The notes beneath the pieces were generated by a model, which worked only from the letters and a program-made list of their open reading frames with translations, did no database searches and was not told the DNA's origin. Shown here one piece after another: positions 37,993 through 46,953 of a stretch of 64,000 bases of DNA (position 1 is the stretch's first letter; every line of letters starts with the position of its first letter). The translations under genes and the position numbers were made by a program. The DNA is taken from contig NZ_JAAIKA010000001.1 of NCBI RefSeq assembly GCF_011752015.1, positions 496,001-560,000 on the forward strand, read 5' to 3'. This DNA comes from Canibacter zhoujuaniae (GTDB taxonomy: Bacteria > Actinomycetota > Actinomycetes > Actinomycetales > Microbacteriaceae).

Positions 37993-38810
37993 GACAAATC
38001 TCCCTGGTGTGCTTCGGCCCCAACGATTTCAATGAATCGTTGGGTGAGAGTGCCGCCAGCACGCACCTCGTCTAGGGTGCCCGCCGCACGCACCTGACCC
38101 TCAGCAATAATCGCGACGTGCGTGCAGAAACCTTCAACCAATTCCATTACATGGCTGGAGATCACAACAGTGCCCCCGCGCTTTACATACTCCGTTAAAA
38201 AGTCACGAATCGTCTGCGCTGAAACAGGATCAACTGCTTCCAAAGGCTCATCTAGAATTAGCAGCTGTGGCGCGTGAATGAGCGCACAAGCGAGCAGAAT
38301 TTTTTTTGTCATACCCGCTGAATAGTCGGTCACGAGTTTGCCCTCAGCGTCTGCCAGACCGAGAGTCTCCAGCAGTGAGTTAGTGCGCTGCTCAACAGTA
38401 TCTGCATCCAGACCACGAATAAGACCGACGTAAGTTAAAAGCTCACGACCGGTCAGCCGGTCAAAAGTGGGCAGACCGTCTGCGAGCACACCCATCTTAG
38501 ATTTCGCAGTGTTGGGATCGCGCCACACATCGTGCCCGAGCACCGACGCACTCCCCTGCTCCGGGCGCAGAAGACCGGTAGCCATACTTAACGCAGTAGT
38601 TTTACCGGCCCCGTTTGGTCCGACAATGCCGTAGCACGATCCGCGTGGGATTGTGAGCGATAAGCCCTGCACAACCCAACGCCCGCTGTAAGATTTCGCC
38701 AGCTCCTGCATCACCAAAGCAGGAGCTGCAGCGCTCGCATCATCGTTATTTTCGTCAACTGTTTTGAGCACTTCATCATCCATACTTTCAAGGCTAGCAG
38801 TGCTGTTCAT
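37977..38810 (-). CDS. ABC exporter ATP-binding subunit
   Basis: The 277-residue ATPase has Walker A GPNGAGKTTAL, signature YSAGMTKKILLACAL (a variant of LSGGQ), Walker B LLILDEPLEAVDP and the switch His in VVISSHVM. The acidic first 35 residues precede the nucleotide-binding fold. The modified signature is common in CcmA/ABC-2 exporters of Gram-positive bacteria. Confidence 0.9.
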   Translation of the reverse strand: MNSTASLESMDDEVLKTVDENNDDASAAAPALVMQELAKSYSGRWVVQGLSLTIPRGSCYGIVGPNGAGKTTALSMATGLLRPEQGSASVLGHDVWRDPNTAKSKMGVLADGLPTFDRLTGRELLTYVGLIRGLDADTVEQRTNSLLETLGLADAEGKLVTDYSAGMTKKILLACALIHAPQLLILDEPLEAVDPVSAQTIRDFLTEYVKRGGTVVISSHVMELVEGFCTHVAIIAEGQVRAAGTLDEVRAGGTLTQRFIEIVGAEAHQGDLSWLNQ

Positions 38811-38865
38811 TTACGCAAGATAGTAAAAATCGGCTGCCGAGATAATTTCCACTATTGTTAGCGGT

Positions 38866-39717
38866 ATGCGTATTTTGTCTATCCAATCAGCGGTGTCATA
38901 CGGTCATGTCGGCAATTCTGCGGCGGTTTTCCCGCTGCAGCGCATGGGGCATGAGGTGATGCCTGTCAACACTGTGCTGTTCTCCAATCACACCGGTTAC
39001 GGCGCGTGGCGCGGCCCGCTCATCAGTGGCGATGATGTCACCGACGTCATCACCGGCATTGATGAGCGCGGCGGCTTAGCAGACACAGACCTGGTTATCT
39101 CCGGCTATCAGGGCAGCCATACGATAGGTGATGCGATTCTTGGCGCTGTTGAGAAGGTGCGCGAGCGCAATCCGCAGGCTGTTTATTCTTGCGATCCAGT
39201 GCTCGGCAACCGGTTTTCAGGCTGCTTCGTTTCTCCTGAGGTGCAGGAGCTGATTCGCGATCGCGTTGTGCAGCACGCAGACATTATCACTCCAAATCAG
39301 TTTGAGCTGGGTTTCTTAACAAACACCGATCCGAGCGACCTTGAATCAACGCTCGAGTCTGTGCGCAAAGCGCAGGCGATAGGCCCCAAGACTGTGCTTG
39401 TCACCAGCGTCTTCCGCCCTGATGCGCCAAGCGACACTATCGAAATGCTCGCGGTGCACGAAGATGAGGGGTGGCTCATTCAGACACCACGCCTCGGCGG
39501 CAAAACCAACGGTTCTGGCGATGTTACCCAGGCTCTTTTTGCGTCACACTTCGTAGGCGGCAAATCCCTCAAAGAAGCGCTCGAGCTCACCACCTCTAGC
39601 GTTTTTGAGCTGCTTGAAAACACCCGAGCCGCAGGCACCCGCGAACTGCAGCTGATCCAATCACAAGAGGCATACGTCAGCCCCAAGCACAGTTTCGTCG
39701 CGGAACGCGTACTCTAA
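38866..39717 (+). CDS. pdxY: Pyridoxal kinase
   Basis: PdxY phosphorylates pyridoxal for PLP salvage. The 283-residue ribokinase-fold protein has SIQSAVSYGHVGNSAAVFPLQ at its start, NTVLFSNHTGYG, YSCDPVLGN, ITPNQFELGFL and the catalytic GGKTNGSGD motif. With pdxST in the same window the cell can both make and salvage vitamin B6. It is followed 2 bp later by an SDR gene. Confidence 0.95.
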   Translation: MRILSIQSAVSYGHVGNSAAVFPLQRMGHEVMPVNTVLFSNHTGYGAWRGPLISGDDVTDVITGIDERGGLADTDLVISGYQGSHTIGDAILGAVEKVRERNPQAVYSCDPVLGNRFSGCFVSPEVQELIRDRVVQHADIITPNQFELGFLTNTDPSDLESTLESVRKAQAIGPKTVLVTSVFRPDAPSDTIEMLAVHEDEGWLIQTPRLGGKTNGSGDVTQALFASHFVGGKSLKEALELTTSSVFELLENTRAAGTRELQLIQSQEAYVSPKHSFVAERVL

Positions 39718-39719
39718 TT

Positions 39720-40430
39720 ATGGCCCTGCAAAACAACCGTCCTGTTGCTGTTATCACCGGCGCCAGCCGCGGCATCGGCCTGGCCACCGCCACCCTGCTG
39801 GCAGAGAGCTTCCACCTTGTTCTCGTAGCGCGCAATGCCGAGCTGCTGCAGAAACTGGCTGCTGACTTTCCGAGCGCCCAATATTTTGTGGCGGATCTTG
39901 CGTCTGCGGCCGACACCGCCAAGCTCGTGGCGCAACTGCAGCAGCTTGATCGTATCGATGCCTTAGTGCACTCAGCTGCTGTCATTGGCTACGGGCCGAT
40001 AGCTGCCGTTGATGAGGAAGCAGCTACTAGCTGGCAAAATATTTTTGCGGTTAACGTGACCGCTGTTGCGCAGCTGACAGCCGGACTTTTACCGCAATTA
40101 CGGCAGTCACACGGCACGGTTGTTGCCGTCAACTCTGGCGCTGGTCTAAACGCAGGGTCTAACTATGCCTCATACGCTGCCAGTAAGTTTGCGCTCAAGG
40201 CAGTGACCGACTCACTGCGTGCGGAGGAAGCGCCCAACGGTGTACGGGTGACAAGCGTGCACCCGGGGCGTGTGGCTACAGATATGCAGAAACAGTTACG
40301 TGCGGCAGAGCATGGTGAGTATCATGCGGCAGACTACCTGCAGCCAGAGACAGTTGCCGCTGCGATCCAAAATGCTATTCTGGCGCCCGCTGCAGCAAGC
40401 GTCGATATGATTAGCGTGCGTCCGCTGTAG
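39720..40430 (+). CDS. Short-chain dehydrogenase/reductase
   Basis: The 236-residue oxidoreductase has the NAD(P) motif ITGASRGIGLATA, the HSAAVIGYG segment (variant of NNAG), the catalytic Ser in VVAVNSGAG and YASYAASKFALKAVTDSLR with the YxxxK pair. The substrate is unknown. It is coupled to pdxY. Confidence 0.93.
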   Translation: MALQNNRPVAVITGASRGIGLATATLLAESFHLVLVARNAELLQKLAADFPSAQYFVADLASAADTAKLVAQLQQLDRIDALVHSAAVIGYGPIAAVDEEAATSWQNIFAVNVTAVAQLTAGLLPQLRQSHGTVVAVNSGAGLNAGSNYASYAASKFALKAVTDSLRAEEAPNGVRVTSVHPGRVATDMQKQLRAAEHGEYHAADYLQPETVAAAIQNAILAPAAASVDMISVRPL

Positions 40431-40487
40431 CACGTTAAAATTAAGTGTTGCTTAAGTCCAAACTACGAACAGAGAGCACACGTCTAA

Positions 40488-42137
40488 ATGCTTAATCGCA
40501 CTTCAGCCGAGAACAGCGAAACAACAGATCTGAGCAAACAAAAGTTTCTTGGTGAAGATCGTTGGTGGCATCTGACCTTTGGCACGATCATGGCCGCCAC
40601 GCTTATTTTCTTCCTGGTTTGGGCGCACGGTTACGTGCCCGCCGGCAACTTCAATATGTTGCTAATCGCGGCTATCGCGCTCGGGCTGTTTATGGCCTTT
40701 AACATCGGCGGTAATGATGTCGCTAACTCCTTTGGCACCTCAGTAGGTGCCGGCACGCTGACGATGAAGCAGGCGCTGCTTGTTGCGGCAATTTTTGAAG
40801 TAGCTGGCGCGGTAATAGCGGGCGGTCAGGTCACCGAAACGGTGCGCAGCGGGATCGTAAATCTAGATGTTTTCACATCCTCTCCCCTAGATCTTGTCTA
40901 CATCATGATGGCCGCTCTTTTGGGGGCTGCGGTGTGGCTGCTGATCGCAACGAAGTTTGGTCTGCCGGTTTCTACCACGCACTCAATTATCGGAGCTATC
41001 GTCGGCGCCGCACTCACCACCGGATTTATCAAGGGCAACAATGGTGTGCTCGGAACAGTGCAGTGGAATCAAATCGGGCAAATTGCTGCGAGCTGGGTGC
41101 TTTCCCCGCTGCTCGGCGGCATTGCAGCCTACCTCCTGTTCGGGTTTATTAAGCGGTATATTCTGCTCTACAACGAAAAAGCGGATCGCCGTCTCGCGCA
41201 GCTCAAACAAGATTTTATGGAGCAGACCAATGCTTCTGAGGAGTCTATCGACCGGATCGGCCTGATTCAGCTTTCGGCTTATGCAAACGCACGCCTGCCA
41301 AAGCAGGAGTCAAAGGCGATTGCCAAGGAAGCGCGCGAGGCTCTAGCACAGGGTGACGATCCGACTATTCAAGCGAAATACGATCATGCTCTGCGACAGC
41401 TTGATAAGGGTGTTTCTGAGGTGCAGGCGCACCGCGCGCTGACAGTGTGGGTGCCGTTGCTGGGTGCGGCTGGCGCGCTCATTATCACCAGCATGCTGCT
41501 CTTTAAGGGCCTGAAGAATTTAAACTTAGAGTTTTCTCAAGTGCAAACAATAACTATTTTGATTATGGTTGGCACGCTGACTTGGTTTGCGCTCATGGTG
41601 TTTGCCAACACCTTAAAAGATAAGAATCTTTCTCGCGCGACCTTTATACTCTTCTCGTGGATGCAGGTGTTTACAGCGGCCGCGTTTGCTTTTTCTCACG
41701 GCTCGAACGATATCGCTAACGCTATCGGCCCTTTTGCAGCGGTGCTTGATGTGCTGCGCACCGGCGCTGTGTCTGAGGAGGCTGTCGTCCCCAGCGCTGC
41801 GCTTTTCGCCTTTGGTGTTGCGTTAATCGTTGGCCTGTGGTTTATTGGGCGTAATGTCATCCGCACGGTTGGTTCCAACCTCACCAAGATGCACCCAAGC
41901 TCAGGTTTTGCTGCCGAACTTGCCGCCGCCATCATTGTGATGCTGGCCTCACAGTTTGGTCTGCCGGTTAGCTCAACCCACATCCTGATTGGTGCAGTGC
42001 TTGGCGTTGGCATGGTTAATAGCGCCGCCAACTGGCGCATGATGCGTCCAATTGGTCTTGCCTGGGTCATCACACTGCCAGTTGCTGCTTTAATCGGCGC
42101 TATCGGTGTGGCCGCTCTGCAGTTTATTTTTAATTAA
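40488..42137 (+). CDS. pit: Inorganic phosphate transporter, PiT family
   Basis: The 549-residue carrier has the duplicated PiT signatures: GGNDVANSFGTSVGAGTLT with LPVSTTHSIIGAIVGA in the first half and FSHGSNDIANAIGPFAAVL with LPVSSTHILIGAVLG in the second. A hydrophilic loop of about 100 residues separates them. It transports phosphate, usually as a metal-phosphate complex, with protons. A long hairpin follows the stop. Confidence 0.96.
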   Translation: MLNRTSAENSETTDLSKQKFLGEDRWWHLTFGTIMAATLIFFLVWAHGYVPAGNFNMLLIAAIALGLFMAFNIGGNDVANSFGTSVGAGTLTMKQALLVAAIFEVAGAVIAGGQVTETVRSGIVNLDVFTSSPLDLVYIMMAALLGAAVWLLIATKFGLPVSTTHSIIGAIVGAALTTGFIKGNNGVLGTVQWNQIGQIAASWVLSPLLGGIAAYLLFGFIKRYILLYNEKADRRLAQLKQDFMEQTNASEESIDRIGLIQLSAYANARLPKQESKAIAKEAREALAQGDDPTIQAKYDHALRQLDKGVSEVQAHRALTVWVPLLGAAGALIITSMLLFKGLKNLNLEFSQVQTITILIMVGTLTWFALMVFANTLKDKNLSRATFILFSWMQVFTAAAFAFSHGSNDIANAIGPFAAVLDVLRTGAVSEEAVVPSAALFAFGVALIVGLWFIGRNVIRTVGSNLTKMHPSSGFAAELAAAIIVMLASQFGLPVSSTHILIGAVLGVGMVNSAANWRMMRPIGLAWVITLPVAALIGAIGVAALQFIFN

Positions 42138-42146
42138 CCCAACAAT

Positions 42147-42189
42147 GCAATATGGCCTGAACGTACTTTGTACGTTCAGGCCATATTGC
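42147..42189 (+). terminator. 20-bp perfect hairpin after the phosphate transporter gene
   Basis: Arms 42147-42166 and 42170-42189 pair perfectly around a TTT loop. The stop codon lies 10 bp upstream. No T-run follows, so termination may be factor-dependent, or the hairpin may protect the mRNA end. Confidence 0.65.
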
Positions 42190-42296
42190 TAAGTAACCCG
42201 TGGGGCTTCAGGTTACTAAATGCTTCCTTTACTGTGGTTGGTATTCGAGTTAAATATCGAAAACTTACTGCACACAGGTTGTGGTTATAGCGGTCA

Positions 42297-42707
42297 CTAT
42301 GAAACAAAACTTGGGGTTAAAGGATAGCAGTAAACCTCACCACGGTTTGCAGCGGCACACGCAATAATCGGGAACACAATTGACATCACAAGAGCTGCAA
42401 AAGCGATTATGGCTCCTATGATTACAAAAATAATAGGGAACACAAACACAGACAGCGGAATGCCAACTAAAATGAGCAGCCACGCAGCCACAGACCAAAT
42501 AAACATCATGATGGCAAAGTTAAGCGCATTTGCCGATGCCTGCCTGATAAATTGGCTGCGTTTCCGATTCAAGATGTAAAGCACTAAAGGAACCAGCCAG
42601 CCAATTGTGCCAGCTGAAAATATAGTTCCAATCGGCATCGCAACATGCGATATCACTGCCATGTTTCGCTCTTCGCTTGAAGGCGTTACGTTTGTTATAT
42701 TATTCAT
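42297..42707 (-). CDS. DUF4870-type membrane protein
   Basis: The 136-residue protein has four hydrophobic segments and the pattern NMAVISHVAMPIG, LVPLVLYILNRKRSQFIRQASANALNFAI, which is typical of the DUF4870 family (widespread small membrane proteins of unknown role). It overlaps the upstream PLP-enzyme gene by 4 bp (ATGA). Confidence 0.8.
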   Translation of the reverse strand: MNNITNVTPSSEERNMAVISHVAMPIGTIFSAGTIGWLVPLVLYILNRKRSQFIRQASANALNFAIMMFIWSVAAWLLILVGIPLSVFVFPIIFVIIGAIIAFAALVMSIVFPIIACAAANRGEVYCYPLTPSFVS

Positions 42708-43903
42708 TTTTCTTCTCCCAGCACTGTTGCATTAATTGCGGTGACCAGATCCGCATAAAGGTCTTCAACATCTTCGATACCCACAGAAAGCCGCAACAGA
42801 GATTCAGGTATCGAGTCAGGCTCAGCAGCGTGCCGGCGCCGGCGTTCAACCAGCGACTCTACCCCACCAAGGCTCGTTGCGGGCGTCCACACCTGCAGCG
42901 CCCGCAAAACATCGTCGGTTTGCTCAGGGGTTGCGTCCAAAGTGATAGAGAGCACGCAACCAAAACTCTGCATCTGAGCGGCAGCCCGCTCATAGCCCGG
43001 ATCTTCCGGCAGCCCCGGGTATCGAACCGCCTGCACAGCAGGGTGGTCTTTTAGTCGCCGTGCGAGCTCAAGCGCATTCGCATTAGCTTTTTCAACGCGC
43101 AGAGCAAGCGTGCGCACACCGCGCAAACCAAGCCACGCCTCAAACGGCCCTGCGATAGCACCGTTGCTGGTGCGATATGCCTGCATTGCATCATAAAGCT
43201 CTTTATTTGATGTAACGGTGATACCCAATAAAACGTCTGAGTGACCGGCGATACTTTTAGTCGCAGAGTGCGCAACTATGTCTGCGCCCAACGCCAACGG
43301 GTGCTGCCCGAGCGGGGTCGCAAAAGTGTTGTCGACTGCGGATACAATACCAAGACTCTTCGCAGCGGATAAGATCGCAGGCAAGTCAGCCACTTCAAGC
43401 ATTGGGTTAGTTGGGCTCTCCAGCCACAGCAGCACCTTTGGCGCTGCGTAGTTTACCGAGTTTGCATCAACCCCCGCTGCTGCAGCAGCATTAGTCAGGT
43501 CTTCTAGCACTGACTCAGTATTTTCTATATCTAGACGAACGACTTTCACAACGCCGCGCTGCTCTAACTGATTAGCGATCGTGACGGAAGCCATATACGT
43601 GTGCGCTGGCATCAAAATAGTTCCGCCGACCGGCACCAGGTTGAGAACGGAGGCGACAGCCGCCATACCGGAAGCAAAAAGCAAACCGGGCAGCTGCCCG
43701 CCTTCAAGGTCGGATATTACCTGCTCGAGCCCATCCCAACTCTGGTTTGTAAATCGCGCGTAGCTGTCTATTCCCGATGGCCCCACCTGCCGGTATGTTG
43801 AGGACATCTGAATTGGTGGGTTCACCGGAGCATTGTGCTCGTGCGCTGGGCGCCCTCCCACTACCAGTCTTGTGCTTGGCGATAACTCTGGCTGTTGTGT
43901 CAT
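42704..43903 (-). CDS. Trans-sulfuration PLP enzyme (cystathionine gamma-synthase/lyase type)
   Basis: The 399-residue Cys/Met-metabolism enzyme shows YARFTNQSWDGLEQVISDLEGG, FASGMAAVASVL, LLWLESPTNPMLEV, DNTFATPLGQHPLALGADIV and the PLP lysine in HSATKSIAGHSD. Whether it acts as cystathionine gamma-synthase, gamma-lyase or O-acetylhomoserine enzyme cannot be settled from motifs. It sits with a DUF4870 gene. Confidence 0.88.
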   Translation of the reverse strand: MTQQPELSPSTRLVVGGRPAHEHNAPVNPPIQMSSTYRQVGPSGIDSYARFTNQSWDGLEQVISDLEGGQLPGLLFASGMAAVASVLNLVPVGGTILMPAHTYMASVTIANQLEQRGVVKVVRLDIENTESVLEDLTNAAAAAGVDANSVNYAAPKVLLWLESPTNPMLEVADLPAILSAAKSLGIVSAVDNTFATPLGQHPLALGADIVAHSATKSIAGHSDVLLGITVTSNKELYDAMQAYRTSNGAIAGPFEAWLGLRGVRTLALRVEKANANALELARRLKDHPAVQAVRYPGLPEDPGYERAAAQMQSFGCVLSITLDATPEQTDDVLRALQVWTPATSLGGVESLVERRRRHAAEPDSIPESLLRLSVGIEDVEDLYADLVTAINATVLGEEK

Positions 43904-43964
43904 GCTAAAAAAATCTTTCGCTGTTGTTTGTGTCGGCTGCTGCTGATGCTGGCTAATTAGGTTG

Positions 43965-44423
43965 TTAATTTTTGCGCTCTCGCACGGGGTGACCAGACAG
44001 TATTGACACCCGGTTAAACATATTTATAGTTGCGGTGAGCAGCTCAGCGGCGGCAAATGCTTCTGTGCCGAGAGTCTGTAGTGCGCCAGCTAGATCCGCA
44101 AGAGAATCTTCTGTGAGTGGCAGGCGTGTGCCCGCTTCAGCAACCGCGAGCAGAGCCTTCATGCGCTCATCGTAAATATTTGTTTCTCGCCAGGCAGGGA
44201 GCAGATCAAGCTGCTGGGATGTTAGACCCGCGTCGCGTGCTGCGGTTGTATGCGCCTCGAGGCAGTATGCGCAACCGTTCAGCTGCGAAACTCTAACCAT
44301 AATTAACTCGCGCTCAGCCGCAGAGATGCCGTGACCCTGGACTGCTTCGTAAACTGCATCGTTATAAGTCAGCGCAGATTTCCACGCTGCTGGGGTTACC
44401 TTATCGATGTATGGTCGCTTCAC
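43965..44423 (-). CDS. AhpD-family (carboxymuconolactone decarboxylase-like) protein
   Basis: The 152-residue helical protein has the redox pair in GCAYCLEAHTTAARDAG, the AhpD-type CxxC-x3-H motif associated with alkyl hydroperoxide detoxification. It lies 61 bp upstream of the trans-sulfuration gene on the same strand and divergent from tmRNA. The start is supported by position; the leader is A/T-rich. Confidence 0.88.
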   Translation of the reverse strand: MKRPYIDKVTPAAWKSALTYNDAVYEAVQGHGISAAERELIMVRVSQLNGCAYCLEAHTTAARDAGLTSQQLDLLPAWRETNIYDERMKALLAVAEAGTRLPLTEDSLADLAGALQTLGTEAFAAAELLTATINMFNRVSILSGHPVRERKN

Positions 44424-44584
44424 TTTTACTCCCTATCGTCTTTACAGTCTCAAATATAACCCTAGAGAGTATTGGTTTATTTCGCTGTTATTTTTAAAAC
44501 CTGCGTAACTTTTGCTGACGAACAATAATTTTGATAGGGTTAGAAGCTCCACGCTAGTGGAATGATGGTTGAAAATTTGATAGC

Positions 44585-44590
44585 TATAAT
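44585..44590 (+). promoter_or_regulatory. tmRNA -10 element
   Basis: A consensus TATAAT lies 26 bp before the mature tmRNA 5' end. No good -35 is seen at 16-18 bp; a TTGAAA is only 10 bp away. Confidence 0.6.
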
Positions 44591-44616
44591 GCTTCACTTT
44601 CAAATCTCAATAATTA

Positions 44617-44989
44617 GGGGCCGATCGGTTTCGACACGTCGATTTGAGACATAGAGAAGCGAGCCGAGGATGCAAGTTATCTCGTAAACGCTCTTGCAAA
44701 AAATAGGTGCAGAATCAAAGCGCACCGACTTCGCTCTCGCTGCCTAAGCGCGAGAGACTGAAAGTCCGTCAGACAGGGTTTGCTCTCGCCCCTGCTTCTG
44801 GCGTCATCCAGAGAGCTTGCTGATTTAACGTGTTGCAGGTTAAATCAGGACTTTTTACTGCAGCTGGGCCTGTCGTTCAAGGTGTTCGTAACAATGAACG
44901 GGGTCGAGTAAAACATTTAACGAACTACGCTCGTAGAAGGCTATGAATCATCGAAGTGGACCCGGGTTCAATTCCCGGCGGCTCCACCA
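44617..44989 (+). ncRNA. ssrA: tmRNA
   Basis: The 373-nt gene begins GGGGCCGATCGGTTTCGAC and ends with the T arm and encoded CCA (GGCTCCACCA); the ends pair as a 7-bp acceptor stem with one G-U. The tag frame starts at GCA 44709 and encodes AESKRTDFALAA before TAA at 44745. With SmpB it rescues stalled ribosomes and marks peptides for ClpXP. An imperfect hairpin after 44998 may terminate it. Confidence 0.97.
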
Positions 44990-45111
44990 GACCGGATGCA
45001 TTCCACCATCACATTCTTGGTGAGAATTATGCGGAAAAACCTCTTTGATGCTTTTCATGGTTGACGAGCTTGGGTGGGCTCTACTGATAGGCTTGCTCCG
45101 GAGGATGAATC

Positions 45112-45825
45112 ATGGACGATCTTTTACTCTCTGCTCGGGAACTTTCGAAGAAGTACGGCAAGAATAGCTCGTATGCCTTAGAAAAATTCAATGGTGATTT
45201 TTCCGCAGGTGAGTTGGTTGCTGTAATAGGCTCAAATGGCGCAGGCAAATCGACCTTGTTCGATATTTTAGGAGGCCTGATTAAGCCAACCAAAGGTGTG
45301 CTAAATACATTTGTTGATAACACCCAAATCGGATGGTGTCCACAGCGTGAGGTCATCGATTGGTCCCTAACTGTCCGCCAAAATATTTCTCTGGGTTTTG
45401 AACTGAGAACTGGGTCTTTTCGACGCTCTGATCAGATTGAGCAGGTTGCTTCGCTACTCGGGTTGGCGGGATATTTAGACCAAACTGCAGAGACTTTATC
45501 TGGCGGCGAGCTGCGCAGAACACAGATTGCGCGCGCTATCATCGGTAACCCAAAATTAATGATTCTGGATGAGCCAACAACCGGGCTAGATCCTTCAGCA
45601 ATCGATACGGTGTTCAAATACTTGAAATCGCAAACTATGGCGGGTGCAACAGCACTGGTCAGCACTCACGAAACATCTAAATTTGCTAACTACTGCACAC
45701 GAGTAATAGCGATTGATCGTGGGCGAGTCATTAAAGATATCGAAGCGGCCAAATTTATGGAATATGCGCCACAGAGCAACGATCTCTGGGATGCCTTTAA
45801 AGCTTGTGTAGAAGACCGGGCGTAG
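45112..45825 (+). CDS. ABC-2 exporter ATP-binding protein
   Basis: The 237-residue ATPase has Walker A GSNGAGKSTL, signature LSGGELRRTQIARAI, Walker B LMILDEPTTGLDP and the switch His in VSTHET. GGAGG lies just before the ATG, and a TTGACG -35-like box is at 45061. It precedes its permease by 3 bp. Codon use looks more A/T-rich than the core genes, suggesting acquired DNA next to tmRNA. The substrate is unknown. Confidence 0.9.
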   Translation: MDDLLLSARELSKKYGKNSSYALEKFNGDFSAGELVAVIGSNGAGKSTLFDILGGLIKPTKGVLNTFVDNTQIGWCPQREVIDWSLTVRQNISLGFELRTGSFRRSDQIEQVASLLGLAGYLDQTAETLSGGELRRTQIARAIIGNPKLMILDEPTTGLDPSAIDTVFKYLKSQTMAGATALVSTHETSKFANYCTRVIAIDRGRVIKDIEAAKFMEYAPQSNDLWDAFKACVEDRA

Positions 45826-45828
45826 GTA

Positions 45829-46575
45829 ATGAAAAGATCACTTATTCTGACCAAATACCATCTTGCTTCTTTGTGGAATTGGCGTAGCGTTTACTTAAGC
45901 CGGATCATCGAGCCTGTGGCCTACTTCATATTCCTAGTGGCTGGCATTTCTGGCATAGTGTCGAACGGCCTGTTCACAGATTATGCATTGTATGCGTTAA
46001 CAGGCATATTCTGTTTACTAGCGTTTCGGACATTCACTTCCACAGTCTCTGATGTCTCCAATGATAGGAAGTGGGGCGTTTATGCGATATTCAATATGCA
46101 AGGGGGAAGCCCAGGCGCTTATCTACTGACGATAATTGCTGTGAGCGCCTTAGTTTTCTTGGTGCAAGTGGGAATTCTGCTGATTGCCTGGGGTCTAACG
46201 GGCGGCATGGGTGTTACTGGGCACGCATTTATAACGACGCTCAAAGGCGTGGGTATCGCATTTTTCATTGTTGCGGGATGGGCTGGACTTGGCGCGGCTA
46301 TCGGCGCTCTAGTCGATAGCTACTACACAAGAGACATGATATCCACGTTAACCTCATTACCGGTTATTCTTTCCGCACCGCTATTTTACAAATTGGATTT
46401 TGCGCCGCAATATCTGGTTTTTATTGCGCAAATTAATCCGCTTACATACCACGTTCAGTGGGTGCGGAATGCGGATGTTTATAGCCTAATTTTCGCAATT
46501 GTTTGGGCGCTCGTATGTTTTTCCATTGGAACTTTCGCGTTGCAAAGATCTGATCGAGTTAGCAAAGAAAGATAA
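45829..46575 (+). CDS. ABC-2 type permease (NodJ/DrrB-like)
   Basis: The 248-residue protein has six hydrophobic segments and the ABC-2 pattern around NMQGGSPGAYLLTIIAVSALVF and VILSAPLFYKL with INPLTYHVQWVR. It partners the preceding ATPase. Exporters of this type move lipids, drugs, saccharides or peptides; nothing points to one. Confidence 0.88.
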   Translation: MKRSLILTKYHLASLWNWRSVYLSRIIEPVAYFIFLVAGISGIVSNGLFTDYALYALTGIFCLLAFRTFTSTVSDVSNDRKWGVYAIFNMQGGSPGAYLLTIIAVSALVFLVQVGILLIAWGLTGGMGVTGHAFITTLKGVGIAFFIVAGWAGLGAAIGALVDSYYTRDMISTLTSLPVILSAPLFYKLDFAPQYLVFIAQINPLTYHVQWVRNADVYSLIFAIVWALVCFSIGTFALQRSDRVSKER

Positions 46576-46606
46576 TTTTAAAATTATCCTTGCTGCTTTT
46601 CCCATC

Positions 46607-46650
46607 TAGAAGAGTCTCTCAGAATCACGCGATTCTGAGAGACTCTTCTA
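46607..46650. terminator. 20-bp perfect hairpin between convergent genes
   Basis: Arms 46607-46626 and 46631-46650 pair perfectly with an ACGC loop, midway between the rightward permease and the leftward coiled-coil gene. Symmetry suggests a bidirectional terminator, but no T-run is present on either side. Confidence 0.65.
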
Positions 46651-46662
46651 AGTGAGAGATGC

Positions 46663-46953
46663 CTAGAGCGAGTCTCCTAGTTTGCGTTCCAGTTTGATCC
46701 GCTTCCTGTTTAGCCGAATTAGAGCAAATGTGTGCTGCGCGATAAGCGTGCCAATCTCTCTCGCCGAGGGCAGGTGACGGTGAGCGAGTTCCTGATCAAT
46801 CTCTGCCTCACGACCGTCTGCTTTCATCTCTTCAATGAGTGCTTGCGCTTCTTGCACAGAATCTTGCGATAGCGGATTAGCGGCAATCGCTTTTTTTACC
46901 GCTTCCAATTCAGCACGAAGCTGCGTTCTATCTTGTTTTCTAAAAAGCATCAT
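46663..46953 (-). CDS. Small coiled-coil protein, paralogue of 54238-54531
   Basis: This 96-residue charged helical protein has the ending LNRKRIKLERKLGDSL and the block ELAHRHLPSAREIG. The same layout is found 7.6 kb away (LNRKRRKLERQL, ELAQHNLPSVEEVG). It overlaps the upstream secreted protein gene by 4 bp (ATGA), so it is co-translated with it. The family is not recognised; cytosolic location is likely. Confidence 0.7.
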   Translation of the reverse strand: MMLFRKQDRTQLRAELEAVKKAIAANPLSQDSVQEAQALIEEMKADGREAEIDQELAHRHLPSAREIGTLIAQHTFALIRLNRKRIKLERKLGDSL

